64,000 nt of DNA from CAMCXT01 sp040403315 (GTDB lineage: Bacteria; Bacteroidota; Bacteroidia; M30B66): NCBI GenBank assembly GCA_040403315.1, contig JBBAKX010000007.1, positions 1 through 64,000 of the forward strand, written 5' to 3'. The notes beneath the pieces were generated by a model. It was not told the DNA's origin. It was given only the letters and a program-made list of their open reading frames with translations, and searched no databases. Numbering within the stretch: the stretch's first letter is position 1; every line of letters starts with the position of its first letter. Positions 25,141-35,192 of the stretch are shown one piece after another. Position numbers and translations under genes: made by a program.

Positions 25141-25169
25141 AAAACGTCCCGAGGTCATCGGGACGTTTT
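25141..25169 (-). terminator. Intrinsic terminator of the act-cox operon
   Basis: A 12-pair perfect stem (25141-25152 with 25158-25169, core CGTCCCGA/TCGGGACG) around a five-base loop. Read leftward it is followed by T-rich sequence; the symmetrical A and T flanks mean it could also work in the other direction. It lies 21 bases past the coxA stop and insulates ruvB from the operon. Confidence 0.85.
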
Positions 25170-25189
25170 TAAAAGAATTACAGAAAAGA

Positions 25190-27052
25190 TTAATGAGCTC
25201 CTTCTGCTATTTCTTTTTCCGTGAGTGGAGTAATTTGTGAAACAAAATCTTCCTCTCTATCAGGTTTGCTGTAATCATAAGCCCAACGGTGAACCTCAGG
25301 AATTTCTCCTGGCCAGTTACCATGGATATGTTCAACAGGCGTAGTCCATTCAAGTGTATTAGATTTCCAAGGGTTTTGAGATGAACGCTGTCCTTTGAAA
25401 ATGCTAAAGAAGAAGTTGAATAAGAAAATTATTTGTGAAACAGCAGAGATGATGGCAAACCAAGTTATAAGAACGTTGATGTCTACCAAATCATTAAAGA
25501 TTGGGAATTCTGTAAAGGTGTAATAGCGTCGTGGTACACCAGCTAGACCTAAGAAGTGCATTGGGAAAAACACACCATATGCTCCAGCAAAAGTGAGCCA
25601 GAAATGAGCAAATCCTAATCTCTTATTCATAAGACGCCCAAACATTTTAGGGAACCAATGATACACACCTGCAAACATTCCGAAGATAGCAGCCGATCCC
25701 ATTACAAGATGGAAGTGGGCTACTACAAAATATGTATCGTGTAGATTGATGTCAAGCGCCGAATCTCCCAAAATCAAACCAGTTACACCACCTGTGATGA
25801 AGAAAGATACAAGACCGATGGCGAAGAGCATAGCTGGGGTAAATTGTAAATTACCTTTCCAAAGTGTTGTTATGTAGTTAAAAGCTTTTACTGCTGATGG
25901 AATCGCGATAAGTAGTGTTGTGAATACGAACACTGAACCCAAAAATGGATTCATACCAGTAATAAACATGTGATGTCCCCAAACAATAAAGGAGAGAAAT
26001 GCTATACCTAGAATAGAAGCAATCATAGCGCGATAACCGAAGATAGGCTTACGTGCATTGGTAGCAATTACTTCAGACGTGATACCAAGAGCAGGAAGTA
26101 ATACGATATATACTTCTGGATGGCCTAGGAACCAAAATAAGTGTTCATACAAAATCGGACTTCCGCCATTATGCTCCAACGCTTGACCTCCGATGTAAAT
26201 ATCAGAAAGGTAGAAACTGGTTCCAAAACTACGGTCGAAGATTAATAACAATACTGCAGCGAAAAGAACTGGAAATGATAGAACACCCAACATAGCAGTC
26301 ACAAGAAATGCCCAAATCGTTAGTGGCAAACGAGTCATCGACATTCCTTTTGTTCTTAAGTTGATGATGGTAACAATGTAGTTTAATGAGCCTAATAAAG
26401 AAGAAACAATAAACAAAGACATAGAAACCAACCAAAGAGTCATACCTAAACCAGATCCTGGCATTGCTTGCTCAAGTGCACTTAGGGGTGGATAAATTGT
26501 CCATCCACCCGATGCAGGTCCAGATTCAATGGTTACTGAAAAAAGCATTATGATTGAAGATGCTGCAAAGAACCAAAACGAAAGCATGTTCAAGAATCCA
26601 GAGGCCATGTCGCGTGCTCCAATCTGCAATGGAATGAGTAGGTTCGAAAACGTACCAGAGAGACCACCGGTAAGTACGAAGAATACCATAATAGTTCCGT
26701 GGATAGTAACCAGTGCTAGATAAAAGTTAGGATCTAGAACGCCGCCAGGAGCCCACTTGCCAAGGATCGGCTCTAAGATTGGAAAGCTTTTACCTGGCCA
26801 TGCTAATTGTAGTCGGAAAACAACCGACATCAACATAGCTATAACACCCATTAATACAGCAGTTAAAAGAAACTGCTTGGCAATCATTTTATGATCTTGT
26901 GTGAAAATGTACTTCGTTATAAATGTATCATGATGCTCATGTTCTTCATCGTGATCATGTGCGTGATCATGACCATGTGCATGATCATGCGCTGAATGCA
27001 AGATCTGAACTTCGCGTTCAGAATGTGTGTTATTAGGATCCATTGCTGACAT
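25190..27052 (-). CDS. coxA: Cytochrome c oxidase subunit I
   Basis: The heme-copper catalytic subunit that reduces oxygen and pumps protons, with twelve transmembrane helices; 620 residues. Ligand motifs are HGTIMVFFVL (low-spin heme His), LFWFLGHPEVYIVLLP (CuB His with the cross-linked Tyr), WGHHMF (two CuB His) and HDTYFVVAHFHLVMG (high-spin heme and second low-spin ligand). The N-terminus carries an unusual His/Asp-rich tract (residues 19-41, 11 His). An in-frame TTG at 27094 directly abuts coxB, but ATG at 27052 (MSAMDP) is preferred. It is last in the act-cox operon. No coxC or subunit IV gene is in the window. Confidence 0.94.
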   Translation of the reverse strand: MSAMDPNNTHSEREVQILHSAHDHAHGHDHAHDHDEEHEHHDTFITKYIFTQDHKMIAKQFLLTAVLMGVIAMLMSVVFRLQLAWPGKSFPILEPILGKWAPGGVLDPNFYLALVTIHGTIMVFFVLTGGLSGTFSNLLIPLQIGARDMASGFLNMLSFWFFAASSIIMLFSVTIESGPASGGWTIYPPLSALEQAMPGSGLGMTLWLVSMSLFIVSSLLGSLNYIVTIINLRTKGMSMTRLPLTIWAFLVTAMLGVLSFPVLFAAVLLLIFDRSFGTSFYLSDIYIGGQALEHNGGSPILYEHLFWFLGHPEVYIVLLPALGITSEVIATNARKPIFGYRAMIASILGIAFLSFIVWGHHMFITGMNPFLGSVFVFTTLLIAIPSAVKAFNYITTLWKGNLQFTPAMLFAIGLVSFFITGGVTGLILGDSALDINLHDTYFVVAHFHLVMGSAAIFGMFAGVYHWFPKMFGRLMNKRLGFAHFWLTFAGAYGVFFPMHFLGLAGVPRRYYTFTEFPIFNDLVDINVLITWFAIISAVSQIIFLFNFFFSIFKGQRSSQNPWKSNTLEWTTPVEHIHGNWPGEIPEVHRWAYDYSKPDREEDFVSQITPLTEKEIAEGAH

Positions 27053-27094
27053 ATCGGCCTCCGTTTTTCTGGTTTGGTTCTTTAATACTGACAA

Positions 27095-28126
27095 TTATTT
27101 GTCGGATGTAGCAGTATCTTTTAATTGTTCATTTGCTGAAGCTGTTTGTGTAGCAGCAGCCTTGGTTTGAGACCAAGTCTTTTGCTCAGCTAACCACTTG
27201 TTGTGTTCTTCCTTCGATTCCACAATAATGTCCATTTGCATATTATAATGAGCAGCTCCACAAATTTTATTACACATCAAAACGTAATTGAATTTCGGAT
27301 TGTTCAATTTTTCACGCATTTCTTTTGTAGAAATTGTTGGAATAAATTCAAACATTGTTTCCATACCAGGAACACAGTTCATTTGAGCTCTGAAGTGTGG
27401 CATAAAAGCACTGTGAATAACATCTCTTGATCTGAATTTAAATTGCACCGGTTCACCTTTAACTAAGTGAAACTCACCTTTAACAATTACATCATCATCA
27501 GATTTAGAGTCTTCAATCAAACCTAAGTCATTGCCTTCACCGATAGTACGGAAATCAGAACGGCCAAGTTTATTGTCTTTTCCTGCGTAGCGGGCAGTCC
27601 AATCAAATTGTTTGGAATACAATTCAATTACGGATGCCTTTTTGTCTCCAGGATAAATAACATCATTCCAAACAGTTAAACCATAAGCAATTAAACCAGT
27701 AAGAACAACAGCTGGAATAACAGTCCAAATTAATTCGAGTTTATTACTGTGTGCGAAGTATGTCGCTCTTCTCCCATTTTTACCAGCATTTTTATAAGCT
27801 TGATAAACGAGAACGATGTGTGTTAAAATGAATACAACGGTGATTAAAGCGAGAGTTGTGTAAAATAAATTATCGATAGCAGGGCCATGAGCTGATGCCG
27901 CTTCAGGTAGAATTTTATCCCCGTAAGCATACAATTGCCAGGCACAAAATGCGAAGAAAGCAATCATGAAAATTACCCACATGTTCCCTTGACTTCTATT
28001 TTCTGCATCAGTAATTACATCATCTTTTCTATTGTTTCTGAGCTCAGCAGAAAGAGCGGCAATAGACATTACGCGAATTCCCGCGAGAATAAATAAGACA
28101 ATAGCGGCAAGAATCAGAAAGGTCAT
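27095..28126 (-). CDS. coxB: Cytochrome c oxidase subunit II
   Basis: Carries the binuclear CuA centre that accepts electrons from cytochrome c. The 343-residue protein has an N-terminal membrane segment (2-23), then two more hydrophobic helices (about 49-66 and 87-109, 137-157), and a cupredoxin domain. CuA ligands are visible as HFRAQMNCVPG (His) and MCNKICGAAHYNM (two Cys, His, Met). The C-terminus is a Lys/Thr/Ala-rich tail of about 35 residues. Gene order after actF matches the supercomplex operon of Flavobacterium johnsoniae, where alternative complex III binds the aa3 oxidase directly. Confidence 0.93.
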   Translation of the reverse strand: MTFLILAAIVLFILAGIRVMSIAALSAELRNNRKDDVITDAENRSQGNMWVIFMIAFFAFCAWQLYAYGDKILPEAASAHGPAIDNLFYTTLALITVVFILTHIVLVYQAYKNAGKNGRRATYFAHSNKLELIWTVIPAVVLTGLIAYGLTVWNDVIYPGDKKASVIELYSKQFDWTARYAGKDNKLGRSDFRTIGEGNDLGLIEDSKSDDDVIVKGEFHLVKGEPVQFKFRSRDVIHSAFMPHFRAQMNCVPGMETMFEFIPTISTKEMREKLNNPKFNYVLMCNKICGAAHYNMQMDIIVESKEEHNKWLAEQKTWSQTKAAATQTASANEQLKDTATSDK

Positions 28127-28159
28127 AATCAGGCTGTTCTTTTTTGTAACGATGAAATA

Positions 28160-29341
28160 TTAAATGTGGTGGTGTACACTTTCTTCGTAGAAAATGTGTG
28201 TTGGGTTGTCAACTGGACGGCTAGCAAGTTTACTTAGAATAACAAATCCAAATAAACCTAAAAATCCGAGCATTGTGCCTATTTCAACCCACCCAAGATA
28301 CCAATGATCTTTCATAACACCAGGAGTGATCATTACAAAATTATCACTCCAATGCCCGATTAAAATAATTACTCCAACCACTTTCAATAAAGCGTAGTTC
28401 CTTTTAGAAGCACGCTTCATTAAAACAAGGAAAGGGAAGAAAAAGTTCAGAAACAAATTTAAAATAAATAGAAACTTGTAATTCTCAAAACGATCCATGT
28501 AATAGGTAACCTCTTCAGGAATGTTAGAATACCATATTAGCATGAATTGCGAGAACCATAGGTAGGTCCAGAACACAGAGAAGGCAAACATGAATTTACC
28601 AAGGTCGTGGATATGACTATCGTTAACTTCAGGTAATAAACCTTTGCTCTTTAAATGTAGCACTAGCAAAGTAATGATTGTTAATGCACTAACAAAAAAT
28701 CCAGCAAATGTATACCATCCGAACAAAGTTGAAAACCAGTGGGTATCGATCGACATAATCCAATCCCAAGATGAAGTGGAAGAAGTAACAGCAAAAAATA
28801 CCAAGAAATACGCCGATAAACTCTGGCTTTTTTTCCAAGCCCTTACGTCAAGGGAAAGGCGTTCGATTTCTGACCGTTTCATGAATGCACGGTAAAACAA
28901 TACCCAACCAGCCAAGTAAACCACTGTGCGGATGATGTAAAATATAGGATTCAAAAACGCAGACTTTCCTGCAATAATTTCATCATATTCTGGACTACCT
29001 TCTGTTGTAACTGCAGGATCAGCCCAGTGATAAATATGATTCATGTGCAATGCCGACATGATAACAACGATTCCAAAAATCGCTGCACCAAAAGGAAGAT
29101 AACTAGCTATTGCTTCCATCGGTCGCTTTACTGCTGCCGACCAGCCCGCCTCAGCTGCATATTGAATTGCCATGAAAAATAGCGCTCCTAATCCAATCGC
29201 CATAAAGAAAAAGGCATTATGAAGTAAAGTGGGCCAAGCGCGATGAGAATCTGCGATAAATCCTCCTGCAAGGCTTAACAGCCCAATACCCATTAGGATA
29301 AAGCAGATGTTTTTGGTTTTGGAGGTGAATGTGTAATTCAT
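28160..29341 (-). CDS. actF: Alternative complex III subunit ActF
   Basis: A 393-residue membrane protein with about ten transmembrane helices, the smaller of the two quinol-binding-type membrane subunits (annotated in Bacteroidota as quinol:cytochrome c oxidoreductase quinone-binding subunit 2). Landmarks are AVTSSTSSWDWIMSIDTHWFSTLFGWY, HDLGKFMFAFSVFWTYLWFSQFMLIWYSNIPEEV and GHWSDNFVMITPG. The position, directly after actE and before coxB, supports the call. It starts 30 bases after the actE stop and shares the operon promoter at about 36.5 kb. Confidence 0.9.
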   Translation of the reverse strand: MNYTFTSKTKNICFILMGIGLLSLAGGFIADSHRAWPTLLHNAFFFMAIGLGALFFMAIQYAAEAGWSAAVKRPMEAIASYLPFGAAIFGIVVIMSALHMNHIYHWADPAVTTEGSPEYDEIIAGKSAFLNPIFYIIRTVVYLAGWVLFYRAFMKRSEIERLSLDVRAWKKSQSLSAYFLVFFAVTSSTSSWDWIMSIDTHWFSTLFGWYTFAGFFVSALTIITLLVLHLKSKGLLPEVNDSHIHDLGKFMFAFSVFWTYLWFSQFMLIWYSNIPEEVTYYMDRFENYKFLFILNLFLNFFFPFLVLMKRASKRNYALLKVVGVIILIGHWSDNFVMITPGVMKDHWYLGWVEIGTMLGFLGLFGFVILSKLASRPVDNPTHIFYEESVHHHI

Positions 29342-29371
29342 TGTGACTCAGTTGAAGCGTCCTTAGGTCAA

Positions 29372-30037
29372 TTATTTTTTAACTGAAGCAGTTGCCGCAG
29401 TGGTATCTATTTTTATTTTCGACGTGCTGTCAGCAGGAGCAGAAGTTCCTAAACCATCAGCGCGTAATTTTTGAACGTACTGGATAACTGCCCAACGTTC
29501 AGCGTAATTAATTTGTGAAGCATGCGAACCCATCATATTTTTGCCAAAATAAATAGTATGGTACATTTTACCTTCAGGAAGCGTCTTAAGTGCTTCGCTA
29601 TAGTATGAAGGAACCCCTGCATATTTATCGCGTTGAACCAATATTCCATTTCCATCACCTTTTTCCCCGTGGCAATGAATACAAAAATTGGTGTAAATAG
29701 CTTTACCTTTTTCTAAAATTGCTTCTGTAGCTGGATAAGGGTTAGTTAATCCTAAGCCAGCGGCCTCATATCCTTCATTTGTATTAGGATATTGATAGGG
29801 TTCGTAATAAGGTAAAGTCTCATCATTAAATCTAGGAACAGTTCCTGCAACAGGTTTTAATGATGATCCATTTTCGCTAAAAGGACTTTCTCCATATACT
29901 TCGTATGCAGGTCCTCTGTACATGTCTGGCATGTATTCAACACCTGGACTTAATGGATCCGAAGTGCAGGACTGGAGAAACAATCCGCCTGCGAAAAGAG
30001 CAGATACCGGAAGGATCAGTTTACTCAGTTTTTTCAT
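29372..30037 (-). CDS. actE: Alternative complex III monoheme cytochrome ActE
   Basis: A 221-residue lipoprotein (lipobox LQSC, Cys at 24) that faces the periplasm. It has one heme c motif, CIHCHGEKGDG, and a probable Met ligand in GKNMMGSHASQI. The family stretch SPGVEYMPDMYRGPAYEVYG and PVAGTVPR at the N-terminus is typical of ActE. The C-terminal 25 residues are Ser/Thr/Ala/Lys-rich and probably flexible. It should pass electrons toward cytochrome c or directly to the oxidase. Confidence 0.92.
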   Translation of the reverse strand: MKKLSKLILPVSALFAGGLFLQSCTSDPLSPGVEYMPDMYRGPAYEVYGESPFSENGSSLKPVAGTVPRFNDETLPYYEPYQYPNTNEGYEAAGLGLTNPYPATEAILEKGKAIYTNFCIHCHGEKGDGNGILVQRDKYAGVPSYYSEALKTLPEGKMYHTIYFGKNMMGSHASQINYAERWAVIQYVQKLRADGLGTSAPADSTSKIKIDTTAATASVKK

Positions 30038-30048
30038 CAGTCAGATTA

Positions 30049-30582
30049 TTACAGTTCTTTTTGATTGATTTCGATTGCACCAGTATTGCGGAGAACAGAG
30101 ATAATCTCACTTCCAGCAACTTTTTTATTATCCACTGTTTGTATCTCCATGATAAACATGTCATCAGTTGATCGTGGATCGGGGTTGTGCGCTTTTCTAC
30201 CCGGATAAATTTTATTTACCAACAAATAACTTAGCACCATGCCGTGTGCAGCACAAAAAACAGTTAATTCAAAGGTAACTGGTATAAATGCTGGCATATT
30301 TTCGAACCAAGTGAAACTTGGTTTTCCACCTACATTCATTGGCCAATCATGAATCATCATGTACCAAGTCATCAAAACAGCCATAGATGTTCCAAACATA
30401 CCGTAAAAAAAGGCTGCGTTGGATAATCTGGTTGGTTTGATACCAATAACTGGATCTAATCCGTGGATAGGAAACGGTGAAAAAACGTCACGGATCTTTA
30501 CTCCTTGCCCGCGCAATGCCTTAGCACTGCTAATCAGGACTTCTTCATCGTCGAAAACGCCGTAGATAATTTGTTTACTCAT
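30049..30582 (-). CDS. actD: Alternative complex III subunit ActD (DUF3341)
   Basis: A 177-residue membrane protein with two transmembrane helices (about 56-76 and 95-125). The N-terminus YGVFDDEEVLISSAKALRGQG, then VFSPFPIHGLD, and SFTWFENMPAFIPVTFELTVF are DUF3341 signatures. ActD is a small structural subunit lying against ActC. It is located six bases after actC and 11 bases before actE. Confidence 0.92.
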   Translation of the reverse strand: MSKQIIYGVFDDEEVLISSAKALRGQGVKIRDVFSPFPIHGLDPVIGIKPTRLSNAAFFYGMFGTSMAVLMTWYMMIHDWPMNVGGKPSFTWFENMPAFIPVTFELTVFCAAHGMVLSYLLVNKIYPGRKAHNPDPRSTDDMFIMEIQTVDNKKVAGSEIISVLRNTGAIEINQKEL

Positions 30583-30588
30583 GACCTG

Positions 30589-31965
30589 TTAGTGGTGCGG
30601 AGGTTTAGGATTTTCACTTGTAGATTTTAGAATTGTCTTCAATTCGTTCAAGGCAATTACCGGGAACGTTCTTGAAAACAGTAAGAACAATGTGAAAAAT
30701 ATGCCGATTGTTCCTAAGAAGATTCCAATGTCAATGAAAGTTGGGTGAAACATCGTCCAACTAGATGGAAGATAATCGCGGTGCAATGAAGTTACGATGA
30801 TTACAAATCGCTCGAACCACATTCCAATATTAACGAAGATTGAAATAATGAAAGTAGCCATCAAACTCTTTCTGATTTTCTTAAACCAGAAAAGTTGTGG
30901 TGTAATAACGTTACATGTCATCATTGACCAGTAAGACCACCAATATGGTCCTGTTGCTCTATTCAAGAAGGCATATTGCTCGTATTCAACTCCAGAATAC
31001 CAAGAAACAAATAGCTCTGTTAAGTAAGCTACACCTACAATTGAACCAGTGATGATGATGATTTTATTCATCGACTCAACGTGAGCGATGGTGATGTAAT
31101 CTTCTAAATGAAGCACTTTACGCATGATAATCAAAAGCGTGAGCACCATAGCGAAACCAGAGAATACAGCACCAGCAACGAAGTATGGTGGAAAAATAGT
31201 AGTGTGCCATCCTGGAATTACCGATGTTGCAAAGTCCATTGATACGATTGTATGCACCGACAATACTAGAGGTGTAGAAAGTCCTGCAAGTACCAATGAA
31301 ACTTCTTCAAATCTTGACCATTGCTTTGCAGAACCAGACCAACCAAAAGAAAGTATACTGTAAATTCTCTTCATTTTAGGCTTCACCTGACGATCGCGGA
31401 TTGTAGCAAAATCTGGAATGAGTCCAGTATACCAAAACACAAGTGAAACAGTGAAATATGTGGAGATTGCGAATACGTCCCACAATAGCGGCGAGTTAAA
31501 ATTCACCCAAAGTGATCCGAATTGATTGGGAAGAGGAAGAACCCAATAAGCCAACCAAACACGGCCCATATGCATCACAGGAAACAATGCGGCACAAATT
31601 ACTGCGAAAATTGTCATCGCTTCTGCTGATCTATTGATCGACATTCTCCAACGTTGACGAAAAAGTAGAAGAATCGCGGAGATCAATGTACCAGCGTGAC
31701 CAATACCTACCCACCAAACGAAATTGGTGATATCCCAAGCCCAGCCTACTGTTTTATTCAAACCCCAGACCCCAATACCAGTTCCAATGGTGTATGAGAA
31801 ACAAGCTACGCCCCATAGTGCTAATAAGGCTGAAATCGTAAATAGAATTTTAAAGAGATTATTTGCTTTACCTTCAATTGGTTTAGCAATGTCCTCCGTA
31901 ATCTGATGATAGGTTTTTTCTCCTAAAATCAGCGGTTCCCTAACCGATGCAGATTGATGTGACAT
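30589..31965 (-). CDS. actC: Alternative complex III quinol-binding subunit ActC (NrfD-like)
   Basis: A 458-residue NrfD/PsrC-type integral membrane protein with about ten helices. Landmarks are WGLNKTVGWAWDITNFVWWVGIGHAGTLISAIL in the N-terminal half, VVWLAYW-like VWLAYWVLPLPNQFGSLW, and FERFVIIVTSLHRDYLPSSW near the C-terminus. It forms the probable quinol site together with ActB iron-sulfur clusters and has been proposed to take part in proton movement. It starts 23 bases after the actB stop. Confidence 0.93.
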   Translation of the reverse strand: MSHQSASVREPLILGEKTYHQITEDIAKPIEGKANNLFKILFTISALLALWGVACFSYTIGTGIGVWGLNKTVGWAWDITNFVWWVGIGHAGTLISAILLLFRQRWRMSINRSAEAMTIFAVICAALFPVMHMGRVWLAYWVLPLPNQFGSLWVNFNSPLLWDVFAISTYFTVSLVFWYTGLIPDFATIRDRQVKPKMKRIYSILSFGWSGSAKQWSRFEEVSLVLAGLSTPLVLSVHTIVSMDFATSVIPGWHTTIFPPYFVAGAVFSGFAMVLTLLIIMRKVLHLEDYITIAHVESMNKIIIITGSIVGVAYLTELFVSWYSGVEYEQYAFLNRATGPYWWSYWSMMTCNVITPQLFWFKKIRKSLMATFIISIFVNIGMWFERFVIIVTSLHRDYLPSSWTMFHPTFIDIGIFLGTIGIFFTLFLLFSRTFPVIALNELKTILKSTSENPKPPHH

Positions 31966-31988
31966 ATCTTATCGCGAATGCTGTTAAG

Positions 31989-34900
31989 TTAAGCTTTTGT
32001 TGTTGCTGGTTTATTTCTGACTTTAGTTAGATAGTATACAGATGGCTGTGTACCAACTTCTTCAAGCAACTGATACTTTCTTTCATCATTCCATGCTTTC
32101 CTCACTGCTGAGTTTGCATCATTGAAATCTCCGAAAGTTATAGCGTTTGTTGGACAAGCCTGCTGACATGCTGTTTTGATGCTACCATCCGCTGGGCGTT
32201 CGCTTTTCTTCTTTGCTGAAAGTTTTCCAGCTTGAATTCTTTGTACGCACATTGAACATTTCTCCATTACACCTCGACTACGAACAGTAACATCCGGATT
32301 AAGGACCATTTTGCCCATATCGTCGTACATATTGAAATCGAATGCTTCGTTTTCATTGTAACGGAACCAGTTGAAGCGGCGAACTTTGTAAGGGCAGTTG
32401 TTTGCACAGTAGCGAGTACCAATACAACGGTTATACGTCATTTGGTTTAATCCTTCTAATGAGTGTGTTGTTGCAAGCACTGGACAAACAGTCTCACATG
32501 GAGCTTGATTGCAATGCTGACACATTACTGGCTGGAACACTACCTCTAAAGAATCATCAGTAGCAGGAACTTCCATTTTCAGGAATTTATCTATAGCCCC
32601 AACTCCATCTTTCTCAGCAACCTCCTCATTCATGCTGCTGGTGAAGTATCTATCGATACGCATCCAGTGCATTTCTCGGCTTCTACGAACTTCATCTTTC
32701 CCAACTACAGGAACATTATTTTCGGCTGTACAACTTACAACACATGAACCGCATCCGATACATGAGTTTAAGTCAATAGCCATATTCCAGAAATGGTTCT
32801 TATACTCAAAGTTTTGCCACAAATCCAATTCTTGTGGTTTTGCCTTACCATCTTTGCCTACATTTTTCAAGTTGGTTGCAAGAAGAAGATCTTCATTGCC
32901 GGCTTTAGAATCTTTTTTATACTCTTCGAGCGTAGTTTCTTTAACAATCTGGCGACCCATCATCGTATGATGAGTTTGCGTAGCTGCAATATTGTATTTA
33001 CCTGTGCTACCTGAAATAGATGCACCTGAAACATTGAATTGGTAATATCCACCAGATGTTCCAACCAATGAGAATGCATTAGCACCAATACCATTAGCAG
33101 TTTTACCTGCAGCTGTGCGACCGTATCCTACAGCAATAGCAACAACTCCTTTAGGAAGTCCTGGTTGAGCAACGGCTGGTAAGCTTAATTTTTTGGTTCC
33201 AATTGTTACGTCTACTGTATCAGAAAATTGTTCTTGTCCCATTAGAACATTGAAACCTTTTTCTCTCATTTCATCTGGGTTCATCAACACGTAGTTGTCC
33301 CAGGTTACTTTGGTAACAGGATCAGGTAATTCTTGAAGCCAAGGATTGTTTGCTTGTCCACCCCAACCTAGACCTGTTTTTTCATAAATAACTACTTCAA
33401 TGCCCTTAGCTGATTTCGCAGAAGAAACGATTGATGAACCAGCTGCAAATAAATCAGCAACAGGTTTAATATCTGAAATAGCTGGAGTAGATGAAGGCGC
33501 AGGTGGTACTGTAGGAACTGAGTTAGTAACTATTTCAGTTGACTTTACAAGTAAGCCAGCATTGAGCGTTTTATTCCAGAATGTTGAAAAACCTGCAATT
33601 TCTGCTGAAGTAGCATAAAGCATTACTTCCCAATATTTTGCAATATAATCGCGTGCATTGGTAGTATTACCAGCCCAATTCAATAAGCTTACTAGAGCTT
33701 CTCTTGTAGAACCTAGTGGGTTGATAACAGGTTGCCCTAGAGTGTAATGACCTGTTCTAGGATTTGCATCTGACCAACTTTCAAGGAAGTGGCTATTAGG
33801 TGCGATGATTTTACATGCAGAAGCAGTTTCATCAGCTACATCAGAAAGTGAAATACTTAGATCTACTTTGCTTAATGCTGTTTTAAATGCATCTCCATTG
33901 GCAAGGCTGTAAACAGGATTTGTTCCATGGATGATTAAAGCGTCAACAGATCCTGCATTCATTTCAGAAACGAGATTTGCAACAGCGGCATCATTTCCTT
34001 GACGCGTGTAATCGATCACATCAGTATTGATGGTATTACCGTATGCGCCAAGATATGTGTTGATAGCATTTACTACTTGTTGAATTGCTGGATCATTGAT
34101 ACCGCAAACCACAAGTGCTTTTCCTTTGTATGAAGCAAGTTCTTTAGCAACTTCAGAAATAGCGTTATCCTTATCGGTCGCTGCAGTAGAAATAGAACTT
34201 CCAGTTAATTTGTTGTAAATAGAGATTGCAGCAAGACCAAGTTGAGACGGTTTCAATGCAACACGCTTGTCAGCATTGGAGCCAGTAAGAGATAGCAATG
34301 ACTCAATCTGAACGTGACGAGACATTTCTTTTTTGTCTTTGCTCAATTTTCTTTTCGATGCATATTGGCGAGCATACTCAACTGGCGACAACCAATTGGT
34401 TAGGAAATCGCAACCAATTCCTAATATAAAATCAGCTTTATCGAACTGATAAGTAGGAATCATTGCTTTACCATGAGTAGCTAGATGTGCATCGGCGATC
34501 GCTTTTAAAGAAACTGCATCATAAGTAACAACTTGTGTTGTTGGATAGGCTATAGTAAATTCTGCAACTGCAGCTTTAATTGAAGGGCTGATGATTGTAG
34601 AAGTTAAAATACGGATATTTCCACCCCTTTGAGCTGTAGCTTCTAGTTTCGACTTAACCTCTTTGTCAACAGTTGACCATTCTGCCTCTTTACCATTCAT
34701 TTGCGGTTTACGCAAACGATTAGAATCGTATAATGATAGAACAGATGCTTGAACACGTGCTGTTGATCCACCACTAGTGATGCTGCAAAGTTCGTTGCCA
34801 TCAACTTTAATTGGACGTGCTTCGCGAGTTTTTACAACTACGCTGGCAAAATCTTGTCCATCCCAATAAGATGAGGCATAGTAATTAGCAACTCCTGGAG

Positions 34901-35159
34901 TAATTTCCTCTGGTTTGTTTAGGTAAGGAATAGCTTTTCTAACAGGTGTTTCACATGCTGCCAAAGATGCAGCAGTTACGCTGAAGCCTAAAACTTTTAG
35001 GAAATCACGACGATTGGTGTTCGTGTTAACCAGTTTGTCATCTCCTAAAAATTTGTCTACAGGAAGTTCCTCAGCAAATTCATTTTGCTTGTGGTTCAAA
35101 AACTCAGGTGTTTCCTGAAGTTCTTCAATCCCTTTCCAGTATTTTTTAGTATTGCTCAT
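31989..35159 (-). CDS. actB: Alternative complex III iron-sulfur subunit ActB
   Basis: A 1056-residue fusion of a molybdopterin-oxidoreductase-like domain (without cofactor in known complexes) and a PsrB-like ferredoxin domain. A Tat-type motif RRDFLK lies unusually far in, at residues 50-55, followed by ASLAAC with a possible lipid Cys at 69. The C-terminal quarter holds four cluster-binding groups: CIGCGSCVVSC, CQHCNQAPCETVC, CIGTRYCANNC and CSMCVQRIQAG with CQQACPTNAI. The subunit carries electrons from quinol to the heme subunits. It begins 33 bases after the actA stop. Confidence 0.94.
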   Translation of the reverse strand: MSNTKKYWKGIEELQETPEFLNHKQNEFAEELPVDKFLGDDKLVNTNTNRRDFLKVLGFSVTAASLAACETPVRKAIPYLNKPEEITPGVANYYASSYWDGQDFASVVVKTREARPIKVDGNELCSITSGGSTARVQASVLSLYDSNRLRKPQMNGKEAEWSTVDKEVKSKLEATAQRGGNIRILTSTIISPSIKAAVAEFTIAYPTTQVVTYDAVSLKAIADAHLATHGKAMIPTYQFDKADFILGIGCDFLTNWLSPVEYARQYASKRKLSKDKKEMSRHVQIESLLSLTGSNADKRVALKPSQLGLAAISIYNKLTGSSISTAATDKDNAISEVAKELASYKGKALVVCGINDPAIQQVVNAINTYLGAYGNTINTDVIDYTRQGNDAAVANLVSEMNAGSVDALIIHGTNPVYSLANGDAFKTALSKVDLSISLSDVADETASACKIIAPNSHFLESWSDANPRTGHYTLGQPVINPLGSTREALVSLLNWAGNTTNARDYIAKYWEVMLYATSAEIAGFSTFWNKTLNAGLLVKSTEIVTNSVPTVPPAPSSTPAISDIKPVADLFAAGSSIVSSAKSAKGIEVVIYEKTGLGWGGQANNPWLQELPDPVTKVTWDNYVLMNPDEMREKGFNVLMGQEQFSDTVDVTIGTKKLSLPAVAQPGLPKGVVAIAVGYGRTAAGKTANGIGANAFSLVGTSGGYYQFNVSGASISGSTGKYNIAATQTHHTMMGRQIVKETTLEEYKKDSKAGNEDLLLATNLKNVGKDGKAKPQELDLWQNFEYKNHFWNMAIDLNSCIGCGSCVVSCTAENNVPVVGKDEVRRSREMHWMRIDRYFTSSMNEEVAEKDGVGAIDKFLKMEVPATDDSLEVVFQPVMCQHCNQAPCETVCPVLATTHSLEGLNQMTYNRCIGTRYCANNCPYKVRRFNWFRYNENEAFDFNMYDDMGKMVLNPDVTVRSRGVMEKCSMCVQRIQAGKLSAKKKSERPADGSIKTACQQACPTNAITFGDFNDANSAVRKAWNDERKYQLLEEVGTQPSVYYLTKVRNKPATTKA

Positions 35160-35192
35160 ACTTGATGTAAGTCCGGTTTGAAAAAATATGGA

